Shown here one piece after another: positions 13,612 to 21,750 of a stretch of 21,750 bases of DNA. The stretch comes from Planctomycetaceae bacterium (GTDB taxonomy: Bacteria; Planctomycetota; Planctomycetia; Pirellulales; Pirellulaceae). The notes beneath the pieces were generated by a model that was not told where the DNA came from, ran no database searches, and saw nothing but the letters and a program-made list of their open reading frames with translations. Where the stretch lies: positions 1 to 21,750 of the forward strand of contig JABHUV010000097.1 of the NCBI GenBank assembly GCA_018658605.1. Reading direction: 5' to 3'. Position 1 is the first letter of the stretch. Each line of letters begins with the position of its first letter. The translations under genes were made by a program, and so were the position numbers.

Positions 13612-14771
13612 TTGCGCACCACTTGTTGCTTGATTTTAAAAGTAAGCGTTAGTTTCTGCGCAAAGTCTTTCGGTTCAGCGCTGAGGTCAACTTCAAATGG
13701 ACGTTCAAGGCTGTTACCAGCTAGATCCTCTAATCGCGGGTTGAGCGTAATCGTATAGTCTCCTGCTCCCCACGCATTGCTAGGGAAAATCTTAACACGC
13801 GTTCCATCCCAGTCAGCTTGTTGTGAAAATTCAATAAGCTCTTCATTGCAAGAGCAAGTTGTGACGGCTTTGCCAGCCGTTGCAAAGTCGAGCATTTCTC
13901 CAAAGGAAATAATAAGAGGCTGTACTGTATCTGCCGTCGGCGGTGTCAACTCCCATTTGTTTGGATCGGGTTGTTGATGATCAGCATCGATGGCCGTGAA
14001 GTAGTACTTTTTCTTGACACTAAGGTCTAATGGTTTGCCCGTTTGCGTTTTCCATTGAGGGTCAATTAAAAGTAGATAGCTATGGCCGGCGGTTAGTATA
14101 CCCCCTAGATCTTCGTTTAAATTAACTCCGGTCTTTTGCCGCCCCGGATGGAACCACAATGTAAGTCGTCTGTTCTGTTCATCCCATAAATCGATGTGGC
14201 GAAAAGGGCGAGGCACAAGTTCACCTGTACGCAAATCTTTCAATGAAAAATGCTCCCATGACTCAGTTGGCCGCATGGGCCTGGTGAAATGGACATAGAA
14301 TTTTAGATGGTTCGCCGGTAATTCAGATTCGTCGGGTGGGCAAATAAGAACCCTTGTCGTATCCGTGTCTGGGTACCAAATCGAGTGGTCATATTCAGTG
14401 ATTTGGCCATTAACTAGTTCCTGGGCCGCATATAAAATGTTTTCTGATATTCGTTGGTGTGGGGTGAAAATCAAAAAAGAAGGATCGTCGTCAAAGTCGT
14501 AACTGTACTCACCAGGCATTGGTGTGATTGTCTTCGTTGCTTTGTGGTAGGGGCCGAAAATAATAATTTCAGACGGTGCGAGGTTTTCTCCCGCCTTGCC
14601 GAGTGTTATTAGTTCAATAGATGCTGTCGCTACGCCCCGGTCGACCGAGACATAAGGCGCGTCTGGCGGATTCGGACAACCCGTAAGAATCGAGCAACCG
14701 CTAAGAAATACAGCCAAGCATACCATTCGTAACGTTTCGTATGGTTGCCGGTCGTTGTAAGGTCCACACAT
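13608..14771 (-). CDS. Lipoprotein with Ig-like domain (hypothetical)
   Basis: A probable envelope lipoprotein. From ATG 14771 it has a short N-region with Arg residues, a hydrophobic stretch (MVCLAVFL) and then two lipobox-like sequences in a row, LSGC and LTGC (Cys26 and Cys32 from this start). A GTG at 14783 in the same frame would add four residues. The body lacks recognised enzyme motifs. A central part with LKFYVHFTRPM and a C-terminal part with GEMLDF, GAGDYTITL and LEDLAGN resemble bacterial Ig-like (Big_5/SbsA) modules. Similar proteins are known to me only as hypothetical planctomycete proteins. It is 64 bp downstream of the gene at 14836-15990 on the same strand, so a two-gene operon is likely. 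Its stop overlaps the stop of the convergent gene. Function unknown; a structural or ligand-holding role in the envelope is possible. Confidence 0.8.
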   Translation of the reverse strand: MCGPYNDRQPYETLRMVCLAVFLSGCSILTGCPNPPDAPYVSVDRGVATASIELITLGKAGENLAPSEIIIFGPYHKATKTITPMPGEYSYDFDDDPSFLIFTPHQRISENILYAAQELVNGQITEYDHSIWYPDTDTTRVLICPPDESELPANHLKFYVHFTRPMRPTESWEHFSLKDLRTGELVPRPFRHIDLWDEQNRRLTLWFHPGRQKTGVNLNEDLGGILTAGHSYLLLIDPQWKTQTGKPLDLSVKKKYYFTAIDADHQQPDPNKWELTPPTADTVQPLIISFGEMLDFATAGKAVTTCSCNEELIEFSQQADWDGTRVKIFPSNAWGAGDYTITLNPRLEDLAGNSLERPFEVDLSAEPKDFAQKLTLTFKIKQQVVRN

Positions 14772-14835
14772 GTGTAGTATCACATTGAATCAAAGGGGTG
14801 CTGTAGAAGCAATAATTGAAAAATCACCGGAGCCG

Positions 14836-15990
14836 TTAGGGCAGCTCTTTGACTTCAAGATCCAACCCGCCCTTGTTGTCGCGCAAAATAACCATTTCAC
14901 GGTTGTTTAATTTGGCGACATGGCGAACATAGAACAACGCCTCAACAACCTCGATGCCAGTAGGTCCCGTTTGCTTACTGACGTCCCGGCGAGCCGCATC
15001 TGCGTTGACTTTACTTGTCGTTAGGTAACTCATGTCGACCCGCACACCCCAATACTGGCTCGGCCCTAACGGTCGTTTCTCATGATGGAAACGGTCTGTG
15101 TTGGTGATCAACCATTGCTTGCCATCTTTTTCGTAGGTGAACATGTCGATTGGTCGGTTACCGCTTCCTAGTTCGACAACACTCGTTCCTTTGATTTTAC
15201 TGTCTTTGGCGATGTCAGTCACTTTGAACTTGGCGATGGGTGTGCAGGCAAAGGAACCAACGACGTAATCCTCGCCACCCTCGCGATAGGGAATAAAAGA
15301 CTGAATGGGAGCTCTCGTTTCCCAACGACCGTGTGCCACGTGATAGGTCTCAGTGCTGAAGGCATCACCGGACTTGCCGTGTGTCAGAGGCAGTGGCAGC
15401 GAGAATATCTTGCTGGAAAATTCTTCATTGCTCTGACCGGCGGCGAGGACTCGACCATCTGTATACTCAACGCCGGAGATAGCTCGGATTTGTGATCCTT
15501 CACCAACCGGCAAAGGTACTCGAACAAAGCGAGTCGCGGTTAAATCCAAAATAGTGAGTTTTCCGTTGGCATCAAACGTGATAATGGCGGACGTGTTGTC
15601 GGTTTTACGAATCGCTGAGACATAGATCATGCCACTTTCGGGATTAACAGTCATGTCTGCGATGGAGAGATCATCAGTTGAAACTTTGAGAGCAGTCGCG
15701 ATTTGTTTGTCGACGTCATTTACCCGACTCTTGAGTTTCGTGACTGGTCCGGTGTCGCCAGTCTCAATCGCGACCACAGCGCCACTGCCGATATCGGCGA
15801 TTAACAACACGCCATTAGGGGCAAAACTCATACGCCCAATACGTTTGAGAGTGACGGTCCCCGTTTGAACGTCAGCAAGAATAGGCTTGGATGATTCAGC
15901 GCTTAAAATTGTTTGTAACGCTGGTGTGAAGAACAGCGCTGAGCATAGAAATAAAATAGCGGAAAAGCGAATGGATGGTTTGCGGATCAT
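14836..15990 (-). CDS. Exported beta-propeller-like protein (hypothetical)
   Basis: A 384-residue protein with a signal peptide at residues 1-31 (basic start, core AILFLCSALFF, cleavage after LSA). The rest has propeller-like strands, such as GRMSFAPNGVLLIADIGSG (52-70), MTVNPESGMIYVSAI, ISGVEYTDGRVLAAG and DYVVGSFACTPIAKFKV, suggesting an NHL-like or lactonase-like fold. I recognise no catalytic motif or family name. The ATG at 15990 has a weak GAGAG 7 nt upstream. It is divergent from the sulfatase gene across 164 bp and followed by the lipoprotein gene, with which it probably shares a transcript. It should be periplasmic. Function unknown. Confidence 0.75.
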   Translation of the reverse strand: MIRKPSIRFSAILFLCSALFFTPALQTILSAESSKPILADVQTGTVTLKRIGRMSFAPNGVLLIADIGSGAVVAIETGDTGPVTKLKSRVNDVDKQIATALKVSTDDLSIADMTVNPESGMIYVSAIRKTDNTSAIITFDANGKLTILDLTATRFVRVPLPVGEGSQIRAISGVEYTDGRVLAAGQSNEEFSSKIFSLPLPLTHGKSGDAFSTETYHVAHGRWETRAPIQSFIPYREGGEDYVVGSFACTPIAKFKVTDIAKDSKIKGTSVVELGSGNRPIDMFTYEKDGKQWLITNTDRFHHEKRPLGPSQYWGVRVDMSYLTTSKVNADAARRDVSKQTGPTGIEVVEALFYVRHVAKLNNREMVILRDNKGGLDLEVKELP

Positions 15991-16154
15991 TTCGAAACTC
16001 TCTTAAGTTAGGTGATGGTGTATATGTAAAGCATACAAACAATTGCGGCGCTTTGCACGCAATAATACTCCGTTGGAAGCAAATCCCATATAACCGCACG
16101 AGCAATATGATACTCTGTATACTGTATTAATCACAACCAACCCTCACATTTACT

Positions 16155-17651
16155 ATGGACCCAGTTATGTCACCGACGATTAAACGATTGTTACTCATAC
16201 ATGTCTTGTTGGGTTTGCTTGGGATGACCGCATTGCAACTTTCTGCTCGAGAACCTACGGATAACCCTAACATCATATTTATCATGGCCGACGATCTCGG
16301 TTACGGAGACCTCGGTTGCTATGGACAGAAAACGATCAAGACTCCTGTGTTGGATAGAATGGCGACTGAGGGTTTGCGATTCCGTAATTACTATGCGGGT
16401 TGTACCGTTTGTGCTTCGAGTCGCAGTGTCCTGATGACTGGGCAGCATATGGGGCATACGTGGGTGCGAGGTAATGCTGGTTCCGACGCAAGTATTCAGA
16501 CACTACGTCCTAAAGACATCACGGTTGCTGAAGTACTTAAAACGGCTGGCTATAAGACCGCTCTCTGTGGTAAATGGGGTCTTGGTGACGACGTTAAAGG
16601 GAACACTGGTTTGCCCCAAGACCAAGGATTCGATTTCTTTTATGGATACCTGAATCAAGTGCATGCACATAATTACTACCCTGAATTCTTGTGGCGAGGA
16701 AAAGAAAAGGAAAAACTACGTAATGTCGTGCAGGGTTCGGGAAGAAAATACGGCAATTTTGAGGGTGGTTGGGCAACCACTCGAATTGATTACAGTCATG
16801 ATCTCGTTGTTGCCGAAGCTCTTGAATTTATTAATACAAGTAAGGCGTCACCGTTTTTCTTGTACCTGGCGTTAACGATTCCCCATGCCAATAACGAGGG
16901 ATCAAGGGGAACGGGCGATGGTCAAGAAGTTCCCGAATACGGAATCTACGACAAACTAGATTGGCCTAAACAGGATAAAGGGCAAGCAGCCATGATCACA
17001 CGCATGGATCGTGACATCGGGACGATATTACAATTGTTAAAGGATCTCGGAATTGATAAAAACACCGTTGTTATGTTCACCAGTGACAATGGTCATCACA
17101 ACGAAGGTGGGCATAACACTGCTCGATTTGATCCTAATGGACCACTGCGTGGCATGAAGCGAGATTTGTATGAAGGTGGTATTCGTGTGCCGCTCATTGC
17201 ACGCTGGCCAGGGCAAACCAAGCCGAACACAATCTCAAATCACATTGGCTATTTTGGAGACTTGATGGGGACGGTCGCTGAGCTCGCAGGTGCACCAGTG
17301 CCGGCAGAATGTGATACAGTTAGTTTTGCTCCAAGCTTGCTAGGACAACCTGCTAAACAGCATTCACATGCCTATCTGTATTGGGAGTTTTATGAGCGCG
17401 GTAGCAAGCAAGCTGTACGCGCTGGTGATTGGAAAGCAGTCCGTATGCCAATGTTTACCGGCAAAACAGAACTTTACAACTTAGCGCAAGATCTAGGCGA
17501 GTCCAATAATTTGGCAGTTCAGCATCCCGAGATTGTAAGTCAGATGCAAGCCATGATGAAAGATGCACATGTTCCCAATCCTAACTGGAAACCAAGGGGA
17601 GCGGTTAGCCCTAAACAGCCGGAACCAGGGGACGGTAAACCAAGGTTTTAG
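16155..17651 (+). CDS. Exported sulfatase (S1 family) with variant formylglycine motif
   Basis: A 498-residue sulfatase. Residues 1-31 are a signal peptide. Metal-binding Asp46-Asp47 (MADDLGYGD) is intact, as is Asp311-Asn312 (SDNGHH). The formylglycine site is Cys86 in CASSR (86-90), where the Pro or Ala normally at the third position is Ser88; Arg90 is kept. GKWGLG (139-144) has Gly where many sulfatases have the active-site His, which I recall as a normal variant of this planctomycete subgroup. His244 (IPHAN) and Lys335 (GMKRD) are in place. The C-terminal part has the usual HAYLYWEF and DWKAVR motifs. It should hydrolyse sulfate esters on a polysaccharide in the periplasm, if the cysteine is matured. 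No maturase is in the window. It converges with the PQQ-like gene. No Shine-Dalgarno site; an in-frame ATG at 16167 is an alternative start. Confidence 0.92.
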   Translation: MDPVMSPTIKRLLLIHVLLGLLGMTALQLSAREPTDNPNIIFIMADDLGYGDLGCYGQKTIKTPVLDRMATEGLRFRNYYAGCTVCASSRSVLMTGQHMGHTWVRGNAGSDASIQTLRPKDITVAEVLKTAGYKTALCGKWGLGDDVKGNTGLPQDQGFDFFYGYLNQVHAHNYYPEFLWRGKEKEKLRNVVQGSGRKYGNFEGGWATTRIDYSHDLVVAEALEFINTSKASPFFLYLALTIPHANNEGSRGTGDGQEVPEYGIYDKLDWPKQDKGQAAMITRMDRDIGTILQLLKDLGIDKNTVVMFTSDNGHHNEGGHNTARFDPNGPLRGMKRDLYEGGIRVPLIARWPGQTKPNTISNHIGYFGDLMGTVAELAGAPVPAECDTVSFAPSLLGQPAKQHSHAYLYWEFYERGSKQAVRAGDWKAVRMPMFTGKTELYNLAQDLGESNNLAVQHPEIVSQMQAMMKDAHVPNPNWKPRGAVSPKQPEPGDGKPRF

Positions 17652-17680
17652 GCATTCTTAAAGCTGCCATGAATACGGAA

Positions 17681-18940
17681 CTATTGTTGTACACAAACCA
17701 ATCGCTCGCGGTGTTCACCACTGGTTTCATCGATTACACGTAGAAAGACTTGCTTGCCGCTAAAGGCTGGTGTCGACATGTGACCAGTGCCAAGTTGGTT
17801 TTTGGAAATTACGTCCATCCCTATATCTGTTGGTTTAAGCACCCAAGTCGTGCCTGTTTCACTGGACGCATAGATATGGCCATTTGCAAGAATTGGGCTA
17901 GCGCTGAATTTGCCACCAAGTCGTTGCTTCCAGACTTCCTCACCCGAGTCTTTCTTCCATAAATAGGCAATGCCGTCGTCAGTAACGGTAAACAAATGGT
18001 TCGATAATACCAGTAGTGATGGGACATAAGTTCGCACGCTGTTTTTCCAGACGAGTTCTCCACTGCCATCGGCTAGCCAACACCAAGTTTCCCGTTTGGG
18101 GTAACCGCCGCTAGCGAAGATGTATTTACCATCCGTTGCAACATTTCCAACCACTTCTTCGGTGGTTCCCTCATATTCCCAGTTAGGTTTTCCCGTGTCG
18201 GGGTTGTAGCTCGCGATAATTTCACACCCAGCCATCAACAACTCATCCCGTCCGTTTAGGCGATAAATCGTCGGCGAAACATAGTTAGGGCTTTTGGGTC
18301 GAGGTGTTTCCCAGATGATGTCCCCGTTTTGTCGGTTAATCGCTGTTAGAAGCCCTCCACCTTCAGCTTTGTTGTCTGCCGCTAGAATTACCATACCTTT
18401 ATATAAGAGCGGTGACGCGCCAAATCCTTGATGCGAAGCAAAACCATTGTAAATGTGTTCCCACACTAATTCTCCCTTGAGTGTGAGCGCGACGGTTAAA
18501 ACCTTCTTGTCTCGGAAAAAGCTCGTGTAGATTTGTTGGCCGTCACAACTAACGCTGCTCGAGGCAAAGGAATTCTTTTTATTGTTATGATCGAAATTCC
18601 CCTGATAGATTTCTTTATTCCAAAGTACGTCACCTGTCAATCGATTAAAGCAGAGTACGTGCTGAGTTTGTTTTACTTCGTCCGCTGTCGTTAGAAAGAC
18701 ACTATCACCAACGACGGTGGGTGAAGAATGTCCACGGCCAGGAATTTCGGTTTGCCAGCGAACGTTTGTGTTGTCGTTCCAAGTGAGCGGTGGTTGGGCA
18801 CTCGCAGGGGCAATTCCATTATGATTTGGCCCTCGCCACCAACCCCAATCCGTATCATCAAGCTTCGGGAAACGTTCGACTGCTGATGCTGATGCGGTCA
18901 GTAACAGCAAAAAAAACGATATGGCTAGGAATGGTTTCAT
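17681..18940 (-). CDS. Exported PQQ-like beta-propeller protein
   Basis: A 419-residue protein with a signal peptide (residues 1-20, ending SASA). It opens with the planctomycete signature DWGWWRGPNHNGIAP (31-45) and VRWQTEIPGRGHSSP (60-74), followed by repeated PQQ-like blades such as GDVLWNKE, GELVWEHIY, GDIIWETP, GELVWKN and GEEVWKQ. The fold is that of BamB-like and PQQ-dehydrogenase-like propellers. I see no calcium or PQQ-binding active-site set, so it is more likely a binding or scaffold protein than an enzyme. It lies 77 bp downstream of the DUF1501 gene and is probably the last gene of the DUF1553-DUF1501 operon, giving a periplasmic counterpart of the WD40 gene that follows the other DUF1501 gene at the left edge. 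The role is not known. Confidence 0.9.
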   Translation of the reverse strand: MKPFLAISFFLLLLTASASAVERFPKLDDTDWGWWRGPNHNGIAPASAQPPLTWNDNTNVRWQTEIPGRGHSSPTVVGDSVFLTTADEVKQTQHVLCFNRLTGDVLWNKEIYQGNFDHNNKKNSFASSSVSCDGQQIYTSFFRDKKVLTVALTLKGELVWEHIYNGFASHQGFGASPLLYKGMVILAADNKAEGGGLLTAINRQNGDIIWETPRPKSPNYVSPTIYRLNGRDELLMAGCEIIASYNPDTGKPNWEYEGTTEEVVGNVATDGKYIFASGGYPKRETWCWLADGSGELVWKNSVRTYVPSLLVLSNHLFTVTDDGIAYLWKKDSGEEVWKQRLGGKFSASPILANGHIYASSETGTTWVLKPTDIGMDVISKNQLGTGHMSTPAFSGKQVFLRVIDETSGEHRERLVCVQQ

Positions 18941-19017
18941 GTTAAAAGTCCGTTCAAAAAGTTGCCGGGGGATATGGAACTACGAATTCTTGCTTCCGTT
19001 GGTTAGTCGCTGCGCAG

Positions 19018-20466
19018 TTAGGATAAAATAGGTGTTATGATTTTGCCATGAACGTCGGTCAATCGAAATTCACGACCTTGGAACTTATAGGTGAGTCGTT
19101 CGTGGTCGAGTCCCAGTTGATTAAGGATCGTAGCCTGTAGATCATGGACGTGGACGGGGTCTTTTGCTGGGTTGTAACAGAAATCATCAGACTCGCCGTA
19201 TGTTATTCCGCCCTGAATTCCGCCGCCTGCCATCCAGAGGCTGAAGCAATAGGGATGGTGGTCTCGGCCGTGTTGTTTTTTGTTGTGCATGTCACCTTGG
19301 CAAAATGGAGTCCGGCCGAATTCTCCGCCCCAAATGACGAGCGTGTCTTCCAGCAGTCCCCGTTGTTTCAGGTCACGTACTAATCCAGCCGCTGGCTGAT
19401 CAGTATCTTTTGTTTGTATTGAGAGTTGGGTTGGTAGGTTGTTGTGTTGATCCCAGCCCGCATGCATCAACTGAATGAAACGCACGCCTTTTTCGGCTAA
19501 ACGCCTAGCTAAGAGGCAGTTTTGTGCAAAGGATCCTCGTCGCATTACATCGGGTCCGTACAGGTCAAGGATGTGTTGCGGTTCCGTGTTGATGTCCGTT
19601 AAATCTGGAATAGACGCCTGCATGCGGTATGCCATTTCGTATTGTGAGATCCGAGTTGAAATCTCAGGATCCCCGATCTCTTGTTGTCTCAAATTGTTGA
19701 GCGCGGCAAGATCGTCTAACAATGATTTTCGCAACGTGCGATCGATACCATTGGGATTCGATAAGTACAGTACTGGATCACCGTTACCTCGGAATTTGAC
19801 ACCTTGGTGATGACTAGGTAAGAAACCAGATCCCCAATACCAATCGTAGAATATTTGGCCGCAGCTCAGTTCACGGTCGACGCTAGTCATCGCACAAAAC
19901 GTTGGAAGTTCATCGTTGGCGCTACCCAGTCCATAGGATAACCATGAGCCGAAACTTGGACGACCAGGCATCTCGCTGCCAGTCAGGAAGTAAGTGATTG
20001 CCGGTGCGTGATTAACAGCTTCGGTGTGCATTGACCGGACTAGACAAATATCATCAGCCACACTGCCCATGTGCGGTACGAGCTCACTCATCTGTGTACC
20101 GCATTTGCCATAGGGGCGGAATTTCCAAGCGGACGACAGCACTTTTTGCGTTTTGCCTTGCGTCATTGTAGACAATCGCTTGCCCTGCTGAATCGATTCC
20201 GGTAATTGCGTGTCACGAAACTTTGCCATGCCTGGTTTGTGATCAAATAAATCGACATGGGAGGGTGCCCCATTTTGAAACATGTAGATGACACGTTTTG
20301 CTTTAGCGGGAAAGTGAGGTGCTTCTAAATCGGTTGCCGCTGGTATTGAACCTGATGTTCCCATGAGCGACGACAAGGCGGCGATTCCAAGTCCTGTACC
20401 GGTGTTGCCGAAGAATCGGCGCCGTGTTAACTGTTGGCTGTGTTGAGTGATTGGGTCAGGGGGCAT
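19018..20466 (-). CDS. DUF1501 family protein with Tat signal
   Basis: A complete DUF1501 protein of 482 residues. The N-terminus has a Tat signal: TRRRFFG (14-20) followed by a hydrophobic GLGIAALSSLMG segment. Mature-protein motifs are AKRVIYMFQNGAPSHVDLFD (56-75), the mid-protein LLARRLAEKGV, QLMHAGWDQH, DTLVIWGGEFGRTP and GRDHHPYCFS. The Asp, His and Glu residues in these motifs have the look of a metal site of the alkaline-phosphatase superfamily, though no activity is known. It is exported folded, so probably with cofactor or metal inserted in the cytoplasm. It follows the DUF1553 gene by 18 bp, the classic planctomycete pair, and is followed by the PQQ-like gene. The family and export route are clear; the function is unknown. 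Confidence 0.95.
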   Translation of the reverse strand: MPPDPITQHSQQLTRRRFFGNTGTGLGIAALSSLMGTSGSIPAATDLEAPHFPAKAKRVIYMFQNGAPSHVDLFDHKPGMAKFRDTQLPESIQQGKRLSTMTQGKTQKVLSSAWKFRPYGKCGTQMSELVPHMGSVADDICLVRSMHTEAVNHAPAITYFLTGSEMPGRPSFGSWLSYGLGSANDELPTFCAMTSVDRELSCGQIFYDWYWGSGFLPSHHQGVKFRGNGDPVLYLSNPNGIDRTLRKSLLDDLAALNNLRQQEIGDPEISTRISQYEMAYRMQASIPDLTDINTEPQHILDLYGPDVMRRGSFAQNCLLARRLAEKGVRFIQLMHAGWDQHNNLPTQLSIQTKDTDQPAAGLVRDLKQRGLLEDTLVIWGGEFGRTPFCQGDMHNKKQHGRDHHPYCFSLWMAGGGIQGGITYGESDDFCYNPAKDPVHVHDLQATILNQLGLDHERLTYKFQGREFRLTDVHGKIITPILS

Positions 20467-20484
20467 AATGGTCGCTAGCTGGGA

Positions 20485-21750
20485 TTATTCTCGAGTAAGG
20501 AATTCATCCGTGTTAAAAATCATATTGGCGATATTGGTGTAAGTTGCGAGGTCTATAAGATCTTGCTTATCGGACGGATCCAGAGTTTGCTCGTAAGGTT
20601 TGTCGCCAATTTGTAGCAGCGCCTTACATCGATCTGGTGAATCTTGATAGTAGGCACGAGCTTTAGTAAACATCCGTTGCAAGATGGCTTTCTCTGTCAC
20701 GGTTTCTTCACGCAGAAGCGCTGCGCGGAAGAGTTGTTCTAGGCGACGTTCGTGTTGATCGTGTAGTTGCATTACTCGTTGCGCGAAGACTCTAGCGGCT
20801 TCAATGTAAGTAATATCGTTTAGCGTCGTTAACGCATGTAGCGGAGTATTGGTTCGCGATGTACGGACGTTACAGGTTTGCCGATTGGCTTCATCGAACA
20901 TGTTGGGTGGTCCCAGCGATCGTCGCCAAAAGGTATAGAGACTGCGACGGTACAAAGCATCACCCGAATCTTGCTGATATTTAATTTTTCCAAAGCTAAA
21001 GTCGGCCCAGAGTCCCTCGGGTTGGTATGGCTTGACCGATGGCCCTCCAAGTTTGGTAACCAATAATCCGGAAACCGCGAGCACTTGATCTCGAATTGTA
21101 TGGGACGGCAGTCGAAATCTAGGGGAATGGGAAAGCATTCGATTGTACGGATCTATCTGCTGTGCCGCAGCGGTCGTGTGAGAAGATTGACGGTATGTGG
21201 CGCTCATCACCATTGTTTTGAGTAAGTGTTTCACGTCCCAGTTGTGTTCTTGGAAATCGAATGCTAGCCAATCTAGCAGCCGCGGATGGCTTGGCAATTC
21301 ACCCTGAGTCCCGAAATCCTCGGTTGTTTTAACGATACCCGTACCGAAGATCTGTTGCCAAAATCGGTTGACGGTGACGCGTGCGGTGAGCGGGTTACTA
21401 GTAGAGGTGATCCAGCGTGCCAAGGCTAGTCGATTTTGCGGTGCATTTTCTGCAAGTTGACCTAAACTGGCTGGTGTTCCGACTTGCAGAAGCTCGTCAT
21501 TCAAAGGTGAATCATATTGTCCCACCGTTAATATCTTAGTTTCGCGAACATCGCTACGGTCGCGCATCACCATAGTTTGTGAGTAGCTAGCCCGCATCCG
21601 TTGTTGTTCGGTTTCTAACAGCACTCGTTGTTTACGAGCGGTAATATGCGCGTCAGTGTGTGTTCGGTGATATTGTGCAACCAATTCGGTCTCCGCCGTA
21701 TTCCAGTTGTCGGCGGGCTTAGCAAGAACGGACGCGATTTGTGATGGTGG
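20485..21750 (-). CDS. DUF1549/DUF1553 (PSD1) family protein, C-terminal part (5' end outside window)
   Basis: The visible 421 residues are the C-terminal half of a planctomycete DUF1549/DUF1553 protein; the frame is open to the last base of the window, so the start lies beyond it. The DUF1553 region has [106 protein letters not shown] and [12 protein letters not shown]. Full-length relatives usually begin with a signal peptide and a haem-binding PSCyt1 domain with DUF1549, none of which can be seen here. The gene is 18 bp upstream of the DUF1501 gene, the usual pairing. Such pairs are very numerous in planctomycetes and of unknown function. A TTG at 21682-21684 is in frame but is not needed as a start. 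Confidence 0.92.
   Translation of the reverse strand, partial: PPSQIASVLAKPADNWNTAETELVAQYHRTHTDAHITARKQRVLLETEQQRMRASYSQTMVMRDRSDVRETKILTVGQYDSPLNDELLQVGTPASLGQLAENAPQNRLALARWITSTSNPLTARVTVNRFWQQIFGTGIVKTTEDFGTQGELPSHPRLLDWLAFDFQEHNWDVKHLLKTMVMSATYRQSSHTTAAAQQIDPYNRMLSHSPRFRLPSHTIRDQVLAVSGLLVTKLGGPSVKPYQPEGLWADFSFGKIKYQQDSGDALYRRSLYTFWRRSLGPPNMFDEANRQTCNVRTSRTNTPLHALTTLNDITYIEAARVFAQRVMQLHDQHERRLEQLFRAALLREETVTEKAILQRMFTKARAYYQDSPDRCKALLQIGDKPYEQTLDPSDKQDLIDLATYTNIANMIFNTDEFLTRE

Noticed and set aside
15991..16154. Divergent gap between the propeller-like gene and the sulfatase as a regulated promoter
   Set aside because: TATACT-like and other AT-rich words occur, but no -35/-10 pair with proper spacing or dyad was convincing.
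16155..17651. GKWGLG lacking the usual His as evidence of a dead sulfatase
   Set aside because: I recall GKWGLG as normal for a subgroup of planctomycete sulfatases; the more telling deviation is Ser88.
17651..17668. GGCA...TGCC between the convergent sulfatase and PQQ-like genes as a terminator
   Set aside because: The stem is only 4 bp with a 10-base loop, well within chance.

Overview
The window looks like a stretch of a planctomycete (phylum Planctomycetota) chromosome. The evidence is the gene content: two DUF1501 proteins, a DUF1553-type protein, a dehydrogenase ending in the 'Pirellula/Verrucomicrobium-type' haem domain, a sulfatase, several exported beta-propeller proteins, and a giant subtilase that carries an N-terminal LEPR-XLL-like motif and a dockerin-like domain. 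GC content is moderate, genes lie on both strands, and Shine-Dalgarno sequences are rare. I place it no lower than the phylum, with Pirellulales-like relatives as a guess.

Layout. 1-1979 (+): the end of a DUF1501 protein, translationally coupled to a seven-bladed WD40 protein. 1989-10483 (-): three large or unusual genes, transcribed leftwards from 10483. These are a tail-anchored acidic protein (9404-10483), a secreted tri-haem glucose/sorbosone-dehydrogenase fusion (6378-9275), and a 1.4 kDa-residue-scale multidomain subtilase (1989-6206) with a structured upstream region that includes a sigma-54-like promoter. 10671-13611 (+): an overlapping pair of NAD(P)-dependent oxidoreductases, then an exported propeller protein with NGN repeats. 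13608-15990 (-): a lipoprotein with Ig-like domains and an exported propeller-like protein. 16155-17651 (+): a sulfatase. 17681-21750 (-): a DUF1553 protein (cut by the window edge), a Tat-exported DUF1501 protein and an exported PQQ-like propeller protein, probably one operon.

How the genes may work together. Most products are predicted to be exported to the periplasm, envelope or outside, and several are typical of planctomycetes that degrade sulfated polysaccharides: a sulfatase, a PQQ sugar dehydrogenase with its own cytochrome domains, sugar-type Gfo/Idh/MocA and 2-hydroxyacid dehydrogenases, and an adhesive protease. This is inference from family membership; no glycoside hydrolase, transporter or TonB receptor is visible. 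The two window edges carry DUF1501 modules pointing inward, each followed by a different kind of beta-propeller gene.

There is no gap of more than about 190 bases between genes. I see no tRNA, rRNA, CRISPR array, insertion sequence or phage gene. I did not find a clearly new defence-type or mobile system. The most unusual points are the sulfatase with a Ser in place of the Pro/Ala of its formylglycine motif, the sigma-54-like promoter with a dyad and leader hairpin in front of the giant protease, the three-part dehydrogenase-cytochrome fusion, and the tail-anchored acidic protein.
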